Assembly: GCA_963853835.1 (NCBI GenBank)
Contig: OY970828.1
Location: forward strand, 62,488,861 to 62,552,860
Length of the DNA stretch: 64,000 nucleotides
Origin: Calendula officinalis
Taxonomy: Eukaryota > Streptophyta > Magnoliopsida > Asterales > Asteraceae
Reading direction: 5' to 3'
The number at the start of each line of letters is the position of its first letter. Position 1 is the stretch's first letter. Both the position numbers and the translations under genes were made by a program. The notes beneath the pieces were generated by a model that saw nothing but the letters and a program-made list of their open reading frames with translations, had not been told where the DNA came from and did not search any database. Shown here piece after piece: positions 42,536-53,050 of the stretch.

Positions 42536-43204
42536 TCTATTTCATATTTGTTTTATTGTTTCTTTATTTCGGGAATCACATTAGGGATATGATGGGAGTG
42601 TACATTCTTTTGTAAAAAGGTGGTCCACGAATGAAACTTAGATAGACAGACAAGGTAACAAAATAAAATAAAAATAAGAAAAGCCAACTTTTTCATATAA
42701 AATCATACATTACTTGTCATATGAAGATGTTTTGTAAGTTTTAATTTAGAGAGAAGAAAAGTGATATGAATATAAATATATTTTATTGTGTTTGATGTAT
42801 AAAATCTAACTAGCATGGTACCCGCGCAATGCGGCGGCGGGTACCATGTGACTATAATTTGCGGCGAATAATTGTTGGGTGGGTGATGGAAGCGGTGGCG
42901 GTAGTGGTAGTGATGGTGGTGTTCGCAGATGGTGCAAATACATATACAAATGGTTAACCAATTCTAATTATTGCACGATTCTTAATTTGTTTAATAACGA
43001 AAATTCAGGAAAAATATACCCAAAACTCAAGCAATTTCTCCATATCAAATATTTCTTCAGTGGGTTAATCCAACTACAAATAAGTATAAGAAGGTTAAGT
43101 AAACTCAGAACCCAAGAAGAAAAAACAAAAAATTCTTCTTTTTCCTTTCATAAGCCAACTCTTGAGGTCAAAAACCAAACTTTAACTACAAATTTGACGT
43201 CATT

Positions 43205-43481
43205 TGAAATTCGAAGATAATCTTTACATGCTCCAAATAAGTAAAGGAACAGGCAATTTGGGTTTAAACACAGACCCAAATAAATCTTTATCTTCTTCAA
43301 CATTATAAGACCCAAATAAATCTTTGAGCTCTTCAGAAATCCTAACATGCATCGAGTCGAGTACTTTCTGGTCGAGCTCCAACCTAGAAATTGACCCTTT
43401 TTTGTCTTTATTATGCCCAAATCCTCTTTCGTTCCGGGTACTCTCCAAATATTCCTGATACTTTATCGTCTATAAAAAAGA
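43205..43481 (-). pseudogene. Captured exon fragment in the Helitron, unrecognised
   Basis: After a TTTTTTATAG acceptor an open stretch begins TIKYQEYLESTRNERGF and ends PVPLLIWSM before a stop at 43224. It contains two copies of the words KDLFGS. Splice-like edges and amino acid composition look like real coding DNA. I do not recognise the family. Confidence 0.4.
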
Positions 43482-43644
43482 TGATGGTGTGGCGGACAAA
43501 TTTAATGCATCCATAACCAATTTAAATATAAAATATCAAAATGCCTCCAAATTCCTGAATAACTCTTCGCCTGAATAACTAATCAGGCAAACCAACAAAT
43601 GTAATACAAATGAAAATTGTGAGATTTTGTGAAGAATAAAGTTT

Positions 43645-43730
43645 ACCAAGAAAGTATGTTCGACTTGTTGCTTCATGAACAACATCAAAAAGAACTACCA
43701 ACAAATCATTAGTTTCCTCATTGTAGTTTC
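43645..43730 (-). pseudogene. Second captured exon-like fragment
   Basis: On the minus strand NEETNDLLVVLFDVVHEAT and SRTYFL run into a GTAAAC donor near 43646. The hydrophobic pattern looks like protein. Family unknown. Confidence 0.35.
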
Positions 43731-44059
43731 CTCATCAAAAAGAACTACCCACGTGATGCGACGGCGGGCACCCTGTGTAACCATAATTTAAGGGAGAACA
43801 AATGTTGTTCGGCTGCAACCGCCTCATGGAAAAAAGTTGTCAATTGATTTGAGTACCCCATAAACTCCATATCGATAGCCAAATTTTTTAGAGGATGGAT
43901 TCCTCCTATAGCATCACAAATTAACGTCTTTGAGATCTTATTTTATTCAATAATTTATGCATTTATATAATGGACAAAAAGTGTTTGTGTGTCAACACAA
44001 CCCAAAACTTAACACAAAACAACCATTTTAACCCGTTAGATAACACGAAACAGTATGTC

Positions 44060-44597
44060 TAGGGGTGCCCAAAGGGTTGACCCGACCCGACCCTAACCCG
44101 AACCCGATTACGCTTATCGGGTCGGGTCTATTCGGGTTCCATGTTATTATCGGGTTTTTTAAACCCGACCCGACCAACCCGATTCGTTATCGGGTCAGGT
44201 TTCGGGTTAGAATTTCTTACCTTTGTCAGGTCCGATTAAAGTTTAAGTATTTTATTTCCTATAAAAATTAACATATTTTTACTATTAAATCAATTAATTA
44301 TCAAATTATATGATAAAGTATTCAATAAAAATCAATTAACAATTAAAAGTGTTAAACAAATACTCATAAAATTCAATATATTAAATAATTTCTATAGTTT
44401 TTACCAAAAATTCCTAACTCAAGTGTAACCCGACCAACCCGATCGGGTCAACCCGACCAACCCGAAACCCGACCAACCCGAACCCGACAAACCCGAATCC
44501 TTATCGGGTCGGGTTTCGGGTTAGAATTTTTTATCTTCAAACCCGACGGACCCGACCCGATAAGAGCCAGGTCGGGTTGACCCGTTGGGCACCCCTA
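44060..44597. mobile_element. hAT MITE, 538 bp, inside the Helitron
   Basis: The ends are TAGGGGTGCCCAAAGGGTTG and its inverse, and the perfect 8-bp flanks AGTATGTC lie at 44052-44059 and 44598-44605. The arms are rich in CGGGTTGACCCG. A clean reference copy for the TAGGGGTG family in this window. Confidence 0.92.
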
Positions 44598-44849
44598 AGT
44601 ATGTCCAGTCAAAACTCAGACCACCAAGTTCTGCTCCCATATGTACGCAATCTATTACAAAGCAAAATTTAAAAATGGATCCATCGTCAAATTGTATTCT
44701 ATTTGATATAGGATAAAAGTAAAATTACTTGTACATGTGTAAACATCAAAAAGCTACTTTAAATAACTGTAAGCAATTAAAGGAAGCATTGTATCAACAA
44801 TTTTAATCAATTTCACATCAATTAATGTACATATCCATCTCCAAACTCC

Positions 44850-46024
44850 AACTGAACCTTGAGTTTGGACGACTACTTCAACCTCCTTCGTATCCTGCTT
44901 AATTACTTCTGATCAGAATGCTTGAACTTCTTGCTCAATAAATTGCATGGATGATAGCTTCATTTGTAGATCCGAGATTTGTGCCTGAAATCACCACATT
45001 TAATATTAGACACAAATTCACACGTTGAAGACTTAATCTTGTTCAGTGGGATAGTAAAAAAACAAAAGGAAAATGTACCTTCAAATAGGGTCATTTATAA
45101 AACATTTTTTATTTTGTTGTGAACAATCAAATAAAGACATAAAATGGTGACTTGGACTCACTGGCAAGTGGCAAGTGGATCTCTTCCCTTCACATTAGTC
45201 AAAACTGAGATAACAAACTTGGTCATATCCATAACCAACGTCCCAGATGCAAGCTTGGTCACAACTGAGATACAAAATTGTAATATGAAATCAGATAGAG
45301 ATAACAAGCTTGGTCATATAATACAAGTGTGTATCTAAACATGCAACACCAGCAACTCAGGAAGGCAGGTCAGTAGACATTTTCGTGGTTACTCATGGTG
45401 CGCATACGATTATTAATAAATAATAACTGATATTAATTAATACCAATTTTAACTATTTCTAAATGGATCCTTAAAACAAACTACCATAATATGCTAGTAG
45501 ATATAAATATAATGAAAGCAATATTGGATCCATTATATGGCTGAGTTTCAACTCACTCAAATGCTTCCCTTTTTAGTCTTTATATATTCGACCTCGTAGA
45601 GATAAAATACAACCAAATCAAACAATTCACAAGTAAATGACTAATATTTTCATGTCTAATGGTTAGTAATGATTACCTTCATCCCATCAGCTCGCCAAAA
45701 TCTGCAATTAATGTTGATTACTTGATGCAATCTCTCAATCAAAGAAAACGAAAAATACAGTCAAGGGAACAACAATTTTAATTAAAAATAATAATATCAC
45801 CGACTAAAACAACAAAATTAACTGAATAAAGCAGAATTAGTACTTAAAAAAAGGATACTCGACTTGATTATCAACAAGATATCTTGAAAAACAGACACTT
45901 CCATCTTTCCAGTCATGAGACAGCTCCAAATATTGCTCAAATACCAGATCAGTTATGATTTGAGTTGCACGCTCAGATGAAAAAGTATGAACCACAAACT
46001 TTTGGTCATTGAAATCGTCAGAAA
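44850..46024 (-). pseudogene. Captured multi-exon gene fragment in the Helitron, unrecognised
   Basis: Three exon-like blocks join in phase on the minus strand: 46024-45858 (FVVHTFSSERATQIITDLVF ... YLVDNQV), a 25-nt exon at about 45704-45680 (FWRADGMK) and one from about 44985 (AQISDLQMKLSSMQFIEQEV) that meets a TGA shortly after. Donor and acceptor dinucleotides are GT and AG. A non-coding first exon may lie at 46140-46280. Retained introns show DNA-level capture rather than retroposition. I do not recognise the parent gene. Confidence 0.45.
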
Positions 46025-46611
46025 CTATGAAAACAACAGGGAATTGAAAGAGAAAAAGAAAAATAGATCACATAAAGGTAAACAAATACAAGTCTATGTA
46101 TAAGACGATACGGACAAATCATGGTGTAACGAAAGTTAGGGTTTACCGTCGACGGTGGACGCCGTGGAGAAGTGAAGCAGAAAAGGAGCAAGAGCCCTAA
46201 AACGTACAGATTCTTCAGATAAGAGCCCGGAAACGTATGGATTCATTAAATATGATCCATAAAAAATAGAGATTTACTTGATGATACCTAGGGAAGGAAA
46301 GAACAAAAAAAATAGTTACAGATACGCATGCGGTTCCCAATAAGCGTGTGGAGAAGGACAATCATGCTTGAAGTAATCGAGGAGGCGGATGATGATGACT
46401 GGCTGGTGCTTGAATCGATAACTGGCGATGGCTTCTATCACTGTGAAACGGTGGTTCTAGGAGAGCAGGTGAAAAGCCGGATGAAGCAAATGACTGACTT
46501 AAATGATGGGCCGTTCGGATTTGACCACTGGGCCGTAGCCCGCTCAACGCGCAACACACGCACGTTTAGCCATTTATTAGACTTTTGTTTAGAAATTATA
46601 ATGCAGTCCGA

Positions 46612-46675
46612 TGCCAGCCGAGTTGGTTTGGGTGTTTGTATTTAATCCGTTAGGATGCGGGTTCGAATCCCTGCT
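46612..46675 (+). repeat. tRNA-like sequence near the Helitron 5' end
   Basis: GCCGAGTTGGTTTGGGTG and, 30 bp on, GGGTTCGAATCCC resemble tRNA A and B boxes. No complete cloverleaf could be drawn, so it is a SINE head or tRNA relic rather than a tRNA gene. Confidence 0.4.
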
Positions 46676-46785
46676 GTGATATATTTTTTAGAAAAACTAT
46701 TTAATTCTAAAAATAGCAAGAATTTGGCTGAATTTTCATATTATTATATCAGGAAAGGTCCTAAATACATTATATATAGTAGAGA

Positions 46786-47548
46786 TTATAATATTATTGT
46801 TCTTTTTATGCCTATCTAAAATCTAAACTAGCACACTTATAGGTAAGTATGACAAAATTACGGGTAATTAGGTAAGTAAAAACGAGTATTATCTCCCCAT
46901 GAAACAATTTGTCCAATTGGTGAAATAAGGAGCTAACGTAATCAACCTAATCAATAAATATTAAAATGAGGGTTTTCATTTTAAACTAATAAATTGAAGA
47001 GAATTAAATTTGATTAGAAAGAACTCGACTATGGAAAGACAAATGACTAATAAGCAGTGTTTTTAACAATCGGGTCAACGGACGGTTCAACCGGAAACAA
47101 GTATCCCACCGGTCCGTTCACTTGGTTAGACCTGGCAAAAATGAACCGGACCAAACCAGCCGGGCGGTCAAAAAACTGCCCAAAGTCGCTTCGAACCGGC
47201 ATGTAGAGGTGCGAAAACCGGATTTTTTTGAAAACCGGTTCGATTTTTTGGGGGGGAATACGAAAACCGGTTTTGGGGCTTGGGGTCGAAACCGTCCGTA
47301 ACCGGTTCGGTTTTACCGGTTTTGAAACCGGTTTTTGCGGGTGTTTGGTATTTTTTTAAACGATTTAAGATAACAAATTAAGCCAAAAAATAAAGTCTTT
47401 TCAACATTAAAGGGAGATAACATAATACAAAAGAGCAAACAAGCTCATAACAATAATAAAACAAGTTTGAAATCATAATTGAAATAAAACGTTAAGCAAA
47501 TTCTTCTTCGTAAGTTGTTGAGTCTTCTCACCCGATATTGTTGTGTAG
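46786..47548. other. Intergenic with degenerate hAT-like repeat
   Basis: 47050-47345 is rich in AACCGGTT and GAAAACCGG words with a decayed hAT-like layout. The rest is AT-rich. Confidence 0.4.
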
Positions 47549-47953
47549 TTATAACTCGTATTCTAGTTCTTGTCTAGTTATAGGTGCCGACATCCCTAGA
47601 TCAACTTCTAAGTTGTGTGTTTCTTTGTCGACGTCGTTCTCCATCTCGCCTTCAAGTAATGCAATGTCTTGTAAACGCTCTGCCGCATCTAAATGATCCT
47701 TCAAGCAAATGCAAACTTCTCTCGACAAAGGCGTCATCTTCGATCATCTTAGTGATACAACCATGCCACTAACACTAAAAGCGGATTCCAAAGCTATCAT
47801 AGAAGCTTGGACACTTAGTAGATCACGTGCCATTTTGGAAATAATCGGAAATTGCATTCCCTTTCCTTTCCACCAAGCCAAAAGATCAAGTTTTCGAAAA
47901 TCATGGACACTCATAGTATGAGAAACTGTTTCCAATTTGGAGAAGGTATTCAT
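47549..47953 (-). pseudogene. hAT transposase dimerisation-domain relic
   Basis: Two minus-strand frames form a broken hAT C-terminal (hATC) domain: DLLAWWKGKGMQFPIISKMA, then MIALESAFSVSGMVVS, and after a frame change VCICLKDHLDAAERLQ. This matches the hATC pattern of W-W-x4-FP-ILS-A-D-L and SAFS followed by the L-C-K-DWL block. The rest of the transposase (RNase H-like domain, BED finger) is missing. Confidence 0.75.
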
Positions 47954-49218
47954 TATGACCGAATCCCTCTAAAGTTAGGTTTGGTTGTTTACGACCCGAC
48001 TTATATGAAACTCTAGAAATTAGGAAGCTAAATTTCTCTCAACTTCCTACAATGTCCGTAATATGGTTCCTTGGAATTTCTTCTCTCAAGATCGATATTA
48101 AGATCACACTTTTCTTTACCGATTCTAACTAAGGCTCGGATTCTACCACCTACTAATCCTAGGAATTTCTTCTCTAAGGATTAGTCTTTTAGCTGCACCT
48201 AGGTTATTGGTGTCTGGTCTCTCGGACCGCTATTTCTAGTGAGTTGCCTACTAAATCACCTAAGCGAAAAATAGAGGAAATTAATCAACTACATCAACAC
48301 TTTCGTAATCCAAACATGCAAAATTTAAAGGTTAAGCTAAAAGATTCTTCATTAAAAATATAAATATTCAAGAAACATAAAAACAATCCTAATCATAAAC
48401 CAAACCTAAAATCTAAAGTTCAATCGTTCATAATAAATAAATGAGCCTAGCACATAAACATGCTAGAAATCATAAAACAAACACACATATATTTAAAGCA
48501 ATCAACATTGTTTGATAAAGAATAAATAAAACCAAAGCAATGCTGAATGATGATAATCTTGAGCGTCTACCTTGTGAAATTCGGCTCCCTTTGCTGCTGG
48601 ATCAAAAGTTCCCTCAAAACTTATCAAGGGTTGCTTTTATATGTTTCTGTTGCACACACACTCGCAGCGCAAGGGCTTCAGCAGAAACCCAGAATCTTCA
48701 TTTTAAGTGCATTTTTTACCCGTTTTGACTATTCTTTGTATCCATGACCTGCAATGCACAACATATATGAATTTGGGTAATAAGATGATAATTTCATTAT
48801 AAACATACACAAATTACGTATTATTGATGGATATAAATATTTATAATAAATATGTATAAATCCGTTAATATTAAAGATCCCCACACTTAACATTTGCTTG
48901 TACTCAAGCAAATCATCTATAAAATGTATTCAGCGAAGTAAGAAATCAATATAACCGACACTTATCTCATGCACATTTCATGTAACCACAACTAATTTCA
49001 CAAGTTTATTCTACTTAGCAGACAAAATTTAATCTAGACTCTATGCCCAAATTTGTGAATTGAATCACTTAACTTTTCATTAATCTAAATAATTTTCAAA
49101 CTACACTAATTCCATCCTTTTTAATCTAAGGTCTACTCCTTATCAACATATTTTGGAAAAAACATGATAGTCATGAACTATCTCTTTTATTATTCGCATT
49201 GTAAACCATTTAAGACTA
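47954..49218. other. Intergenic, no gene supported
   Basis: AT-rich. It contains two copies of GGAATTTCTTCTCT (48074, 48167) and a TCCCCACACTTAACATTTGC patch (48878) similar to LTR-retrotransposon untranslated sequence. The short frames at 48540-48747 have no domain evidence. Confidence 0.4.
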
Positions 49219-49484
49219 AGCGTATTGGGGTGGTCGCATGAAGCGTCCCCCCTTGCGTCCCTTCATCTTGTACGCGTCCTCCCCTTTACGAGACCTCAAG
49301 CGCAACGCGTCCCACACGGCTAACGGTCCTCCAAGCGACCGATACAGGTCGCCATTTTTCAAAGGGGAGAAGTTTTTTCAAAGGGGAATGGTTTGGTCGT
49401 CTGGTTACGTGGGTTTGGTCGGGCTGATGTGGCGCTGATGTGTCAGAGGTAACCACTAAAACAATAGTAACCCATTACGCATAG
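49219..49484. mobile_element. Possible Harbinger-type MITE
   Basis: GCGTATTGGGGTGGTC at the left and an imperfect inverse (..CCCATTACGC) at the right flank a GC-rich interior. The style resembles the TIR regions of the two ORF1 elements. No exact TTA/TAA duplication was found. Confidence 0.35.
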
Positions 49485-49793
49485 TTGGTAATCCATTAAT
49501 GTTATTTTACTTGGAGCAATTGTTGTGATTCATGAGAGTCGCACGATATGTACTTCTGCTGTGGCGGGTGACATGATCAAATAAATGCTCTGATTGAGCA
49601 ACGTGTCCAATTGTCTCCATGTACAGGAGGTGACACTTTGGTAAATGCGGTTCAGAAATCCCTCTAATTAGGCCTCTCATTGTCTCCACCATCCAGAGGT
49701 AACACGTACTTTCGGACATGAGTTTTTTATATTGCCGAAAATTGTTTTAGTTTTTCTTAATTTATTGGGACTTCTACCAAAAATCCCTCTAAT

Positions 49794-51101
49794 TCAATCC
49801 ATGTAAACATACCATGAACTAAAATATGTAACAGATATCGATCCGATATGCCCCGGGCTACTAATGCCCCTAAGTATGAACTTAATCACGCACAAACAAG
49901 ATATGTAATATAAATGTATGAAGTAAAAAAGTAACATATTTTCGCTTGTCAATTTACATTCAATATATAAAATAATACACTCGATTCTTTCGCTTATTTG
50001 GTGCATAGTATCATGAAGTACCGTAATTTCTTCAAATTGTGGTAAACCATCATCCATAATTAATGGACTTTGTCATAACCTTGTCCACCAGAAACATTAC
50101 CTAGACATCAGCAACACAATTATATTAGTTATGTTCAAAGCAATCAAGTCTAGAAAAAAGAAAGATAACAACCTCAAACCCAAATCGAAGCATACTTTGT
50201 GTGTTGTGCTTTGCAGCTTCTCTTCTTTCCCAAGTGCAACAACCAATTTCTTCAAAATGGTTACAAGTGGGAATTTTCAACCGCTTTTGAAATGGGCTGC
50301 CATTTCTTACCAAGTTTGGGTTCAGCAACCATACATCATTCACAAACCACCAAATTTATTCCAAGACCCACTACAAAACAAATCAACAAACCAAATTTAT
50401 TAATTAACAATCAAAATCTAAAAGAGAAACCAGTTCCAACTTAGACACATTTGAGGATTTGCTTATTAGAAGCATAAAATTACTTATACTTTTCTAAATA
50501 AGCAATAAACAGTGCAAGAGATATTTGTTTGGAGTTTTAATTTTGCCATTATGAAGAACAATAATCAGATAAGATAGACATCTATTTAAGTATTAGTCAT
50601 TTCTACTTATTTAAGGATTTAACTTTTAAGAGATAAATAGTTGGGATCAGTAAGCAACTCCCAAACTGCTTATGTCGCCATCAAAAAATAAAATAAAAAA
50701 TTTAAGGAATTAGCTTCTGCCCAAATACTTATATCTGATGTATTACTAAATCATATTAAACGGTTTTAATAAGAAATCCCAAACAAGCAAACACCCCTGA
50801 TTAGAGCATACAATATAAGCCAAAACAGCAAACACAAGAATAAAATGTTGTGGTTCAATTGTGCTAAACAATTACGTAAAATAAATCGAACCAGACAGCA
50901 AAATTAAACTCGTAGAGGATATTCCTAACTATACAACGCCAAAGTGCAGCACTAAATTAAGTAAAAACGAACACAATGCACTGATTTAACCAATATACTC
51001 GGAAAACGACTGAAACTATCTGGATCAAACACGTAAGCAAACAAGCTTTCTAACTAGAAACGCACACCTCGATTTTCTCCTTCTTCGATTCTCTAGGCGA
51101 C
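49794..51101 (-). pseudogene. Unrecognised gene remnant
   Basis: The minus strand has a plausible first exon (ATG near 51101, MQSSPRESKKEKIE, then GTGTGC), a second block at 50377-50316 (WFVNDVWLLNPNL then GTAAGA) with one in-frame stop (WVLE-stop), a third near 50280-50170 (ILKKLVVALGKEEKLQ) and a fourth near 50057-49960 (MDDGLPQFEEITVLHD). A real gene that is now broken, or a captured copy, would explain this. Family not recognised and joining is uncertain. Confidence 0.3.
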
Positions 51102-51539
51102 GATTGCATTTTCTAGGAAAGAGCAGCGATCAAATGCCCTATTTGGGCTCCAGCCGGATAGATGGATAAAAGAGTTGCATATTTATGTCTTGGGTTAAAG
51201 TTTGGGCTTAGAATTGTATTCATACATAAATGGCAGCTGGACTTAATTTATGCCCCTTTCTCTTTGCTGCCCTGGGCCTAAGCCCATCTCACCCATGTAT
51301 TGGGCTGGGCCTGGACCTGACCCTAACCCGAACCTAAACCCGATTATGCTAGGCGGGTTGGGTATGTTCGGGTCTTATGTATATGTCGGGTTGTTTGAAC
51401 CCGACCCAACGACCCCGATGTTAGAATCGGGTCGGGTATTGGGTTAGGATTGTTTACCTTTTTCAGGTTTCGGGTTGACCCGATTAGACCCGATTGCACT
51501 TCACAAGTTTTTTCCTTTAAAATATTCATTTAATACTTA

Positions 51540-52378
51540 GGGGGCGTTTGACTCGACGTAATCCTCCGTAATGTAATTGAAATCGGTTGTAATTGATTCG
51601 GTTTGAATTCGGTTGTAATTGAATACGGTTACGCGTTTGGTTAACAAAATTTTGAGTTGTAATTGAATACGGTTACGCGTTTGGTTAACAAAATTTTGAG
51701 TTGTAATTCAAAACAATACTTATACATTTTTTTAAAAACTTTTTTAAATTGCTTTTAAAATTTTATTTTTTTATTTTTTATTATTTTTTTTTCTTTTTAA
51801 AATTGTAATTTTTTTTCTAGAATTTTTTTATTATATCTTTAGTTAAAAAAAATAAATATTTTTATCTTTTTAAATTTTTTTAATTTTTTTTAAATTCTTT
51901 TAAATTCTTTTAAAATTTTTATTTTTATTAATTTTATTAAATTTTCTTAACTTTTTTATTTTTCTTAATTTTCTTAATTTTCTTAATTTTTTTGTTTTTT
52001 TTAACTTTTTTAATTTTTTTGTTTTTTTTAATTTTTTAAAATTTCAAAATTTCAAAATTTTTAAATTTTTTTAAAATTTTCTTAATTTTTTTGTTTTTTT
52101 TTTTAAATTTTTATTTTTTCTTAATTTTTTACTTTTTAGACGATTTTAAAATCTGAAGCATATAAAATATTCAAATTTATTAGTTTACTAAAGGACCGTA
52201 ATTGAATTCTTAGAGTTTTGGGATGGAATTCAATTACAACGAATATCGTAATTCAAAATTACGACGTAATTGAATTACGGAAAAAAAATGTTCATCCAAA
52301 CGTCATCCGTAATGTAATTGAATTACAATTAGTCAATTACGGAAGATTACGGAGGATTATGTCAAAACAAACGGAGCC
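51540..52378. mobile_element. PIF/Harbinger-type MITE, 839 bp
   Basis: The ends GGGGGCGTTTGACTCGACGT and, inverted, GGCTCCGTTTGTTTTGACAT both lead into AATCCTCCGTAAT. TTA flanks both sides (51537-51539 and 52379-52381). The interior 51720-52140 is a T-rich low-complexity block. A 44-bp tandem duplication lies at 51613-51700. Confidence 0.85.
51613..51700. repeat. 44-bp tandem duplication in the Harbinger MITE
   Basis: TTGTAATTGAATACGGTTAC... begins at 51613 and again at 51657, identical over 44 bp. Confidence 0.85.
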
Positions 52379-53050
52379 TTAGTTTCTAGATATATTAAAC
52401 TTGTTTTATTAACATCAAGTAAGCAAACCAAAGAGGCAAAGATAAACACCGTTTGGCCTATTAACATAATCCCATTGGAAGCATATATTGTCTTTTAATT
52501 GATAACAATCGTTTTGTTGATCTTTCAAGATATATTTTCTCTTAGGAGTTAGGACCAAGCAATTCAATTCTATGCATACAATGCATTGTTGCTTTTATTT
52601 GTGTTTTGTTCTTTGAGTTTTGTTCTTAATTTTTTTAAAGCATAGCTTTGTTCTCTATAACTTATCTTTTTAAATTGGATATGTAACCAGACTAAACCGA
52701 CCGGGTTGACCCAACAAACCCAAAACCCGACTAACCCGACCAACCCGATTCCTTATAGGGTCGGGTTTCGGGTTATATCTTTTTTCACTTCAAACCCGAC
52801 AGACCCGACCCGACTAGAGTCAAACCCGACCCGACAAGTCGAATTGACACCCCTAAATTACTAGACATGTGGACTAGTTAACGTGTGTAGGGATAGCAAG
52901 GAAAGCTAGACTTCTTGGTCCAAGCCACAAGCACACAATGGACACACTCGAAGACTTGGCATACAATAATGATAAATGAATTTATTTGGTTTATGTATAA
53001 AGATAGAGTTTGAGTTTAGCATAGAGTTGTATTCTAGGAAGTCCAAAGGA

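Larger units (their letters stand above)
42810..46785 (-). mobile_element. Non-autonomous Helitron, 3976 bp, with captured gene fragments
   Basis: On the minus strand it begins TCTCTACTATATATAATG (46785) and ends in a GC hairpin GGTACCCGCCGCCGCATTGC.. followed by CATGCTAG (42810). Helitrons start TC, end CTRR after a hairpin, and insert between A and T without duplication. The flanking bases here are A and T. It carries exon-like pieces and no Rep/helicase. A hAT MITE has inserted at 44060-44597. Confidence 0.85.
51303..52856. mobile_element. hAT-like TAGGGGTG/CGGGTT repeat, interrupted by a Harbinger element
   Basis: The right end GAATTGACACCCCTAA is the inverse of a TAGGGGTGTCAATTC end. 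Both sides are rich in CGGGTTGACCCG. The left terminus is missing or degraded. It encloses the element at 51540-52378. Confidence 0.5.

Noticed and set aside
44080..44590. Telomere-like CCCGACC/GGGTCGGG repeats
   Set aside because: The words are the arms of a hAT MITE with an 8-bp duplication and do not match the plant telomere unit TTTAGGG in tandem.
46328..46645. 105-codon plus-strand frame at the Helitron 5' part
   Set aside because: Opposite to the captured exons, no family match recognised, and part of the region looks like a captured 5' leader.
46612..46675. Candidate tRNA gene
   Set aside because: A- and B-box-like words are present, but I could not pair a full acceptor stem or anticodon arm. 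Kept only as a tRNA-like repeat.
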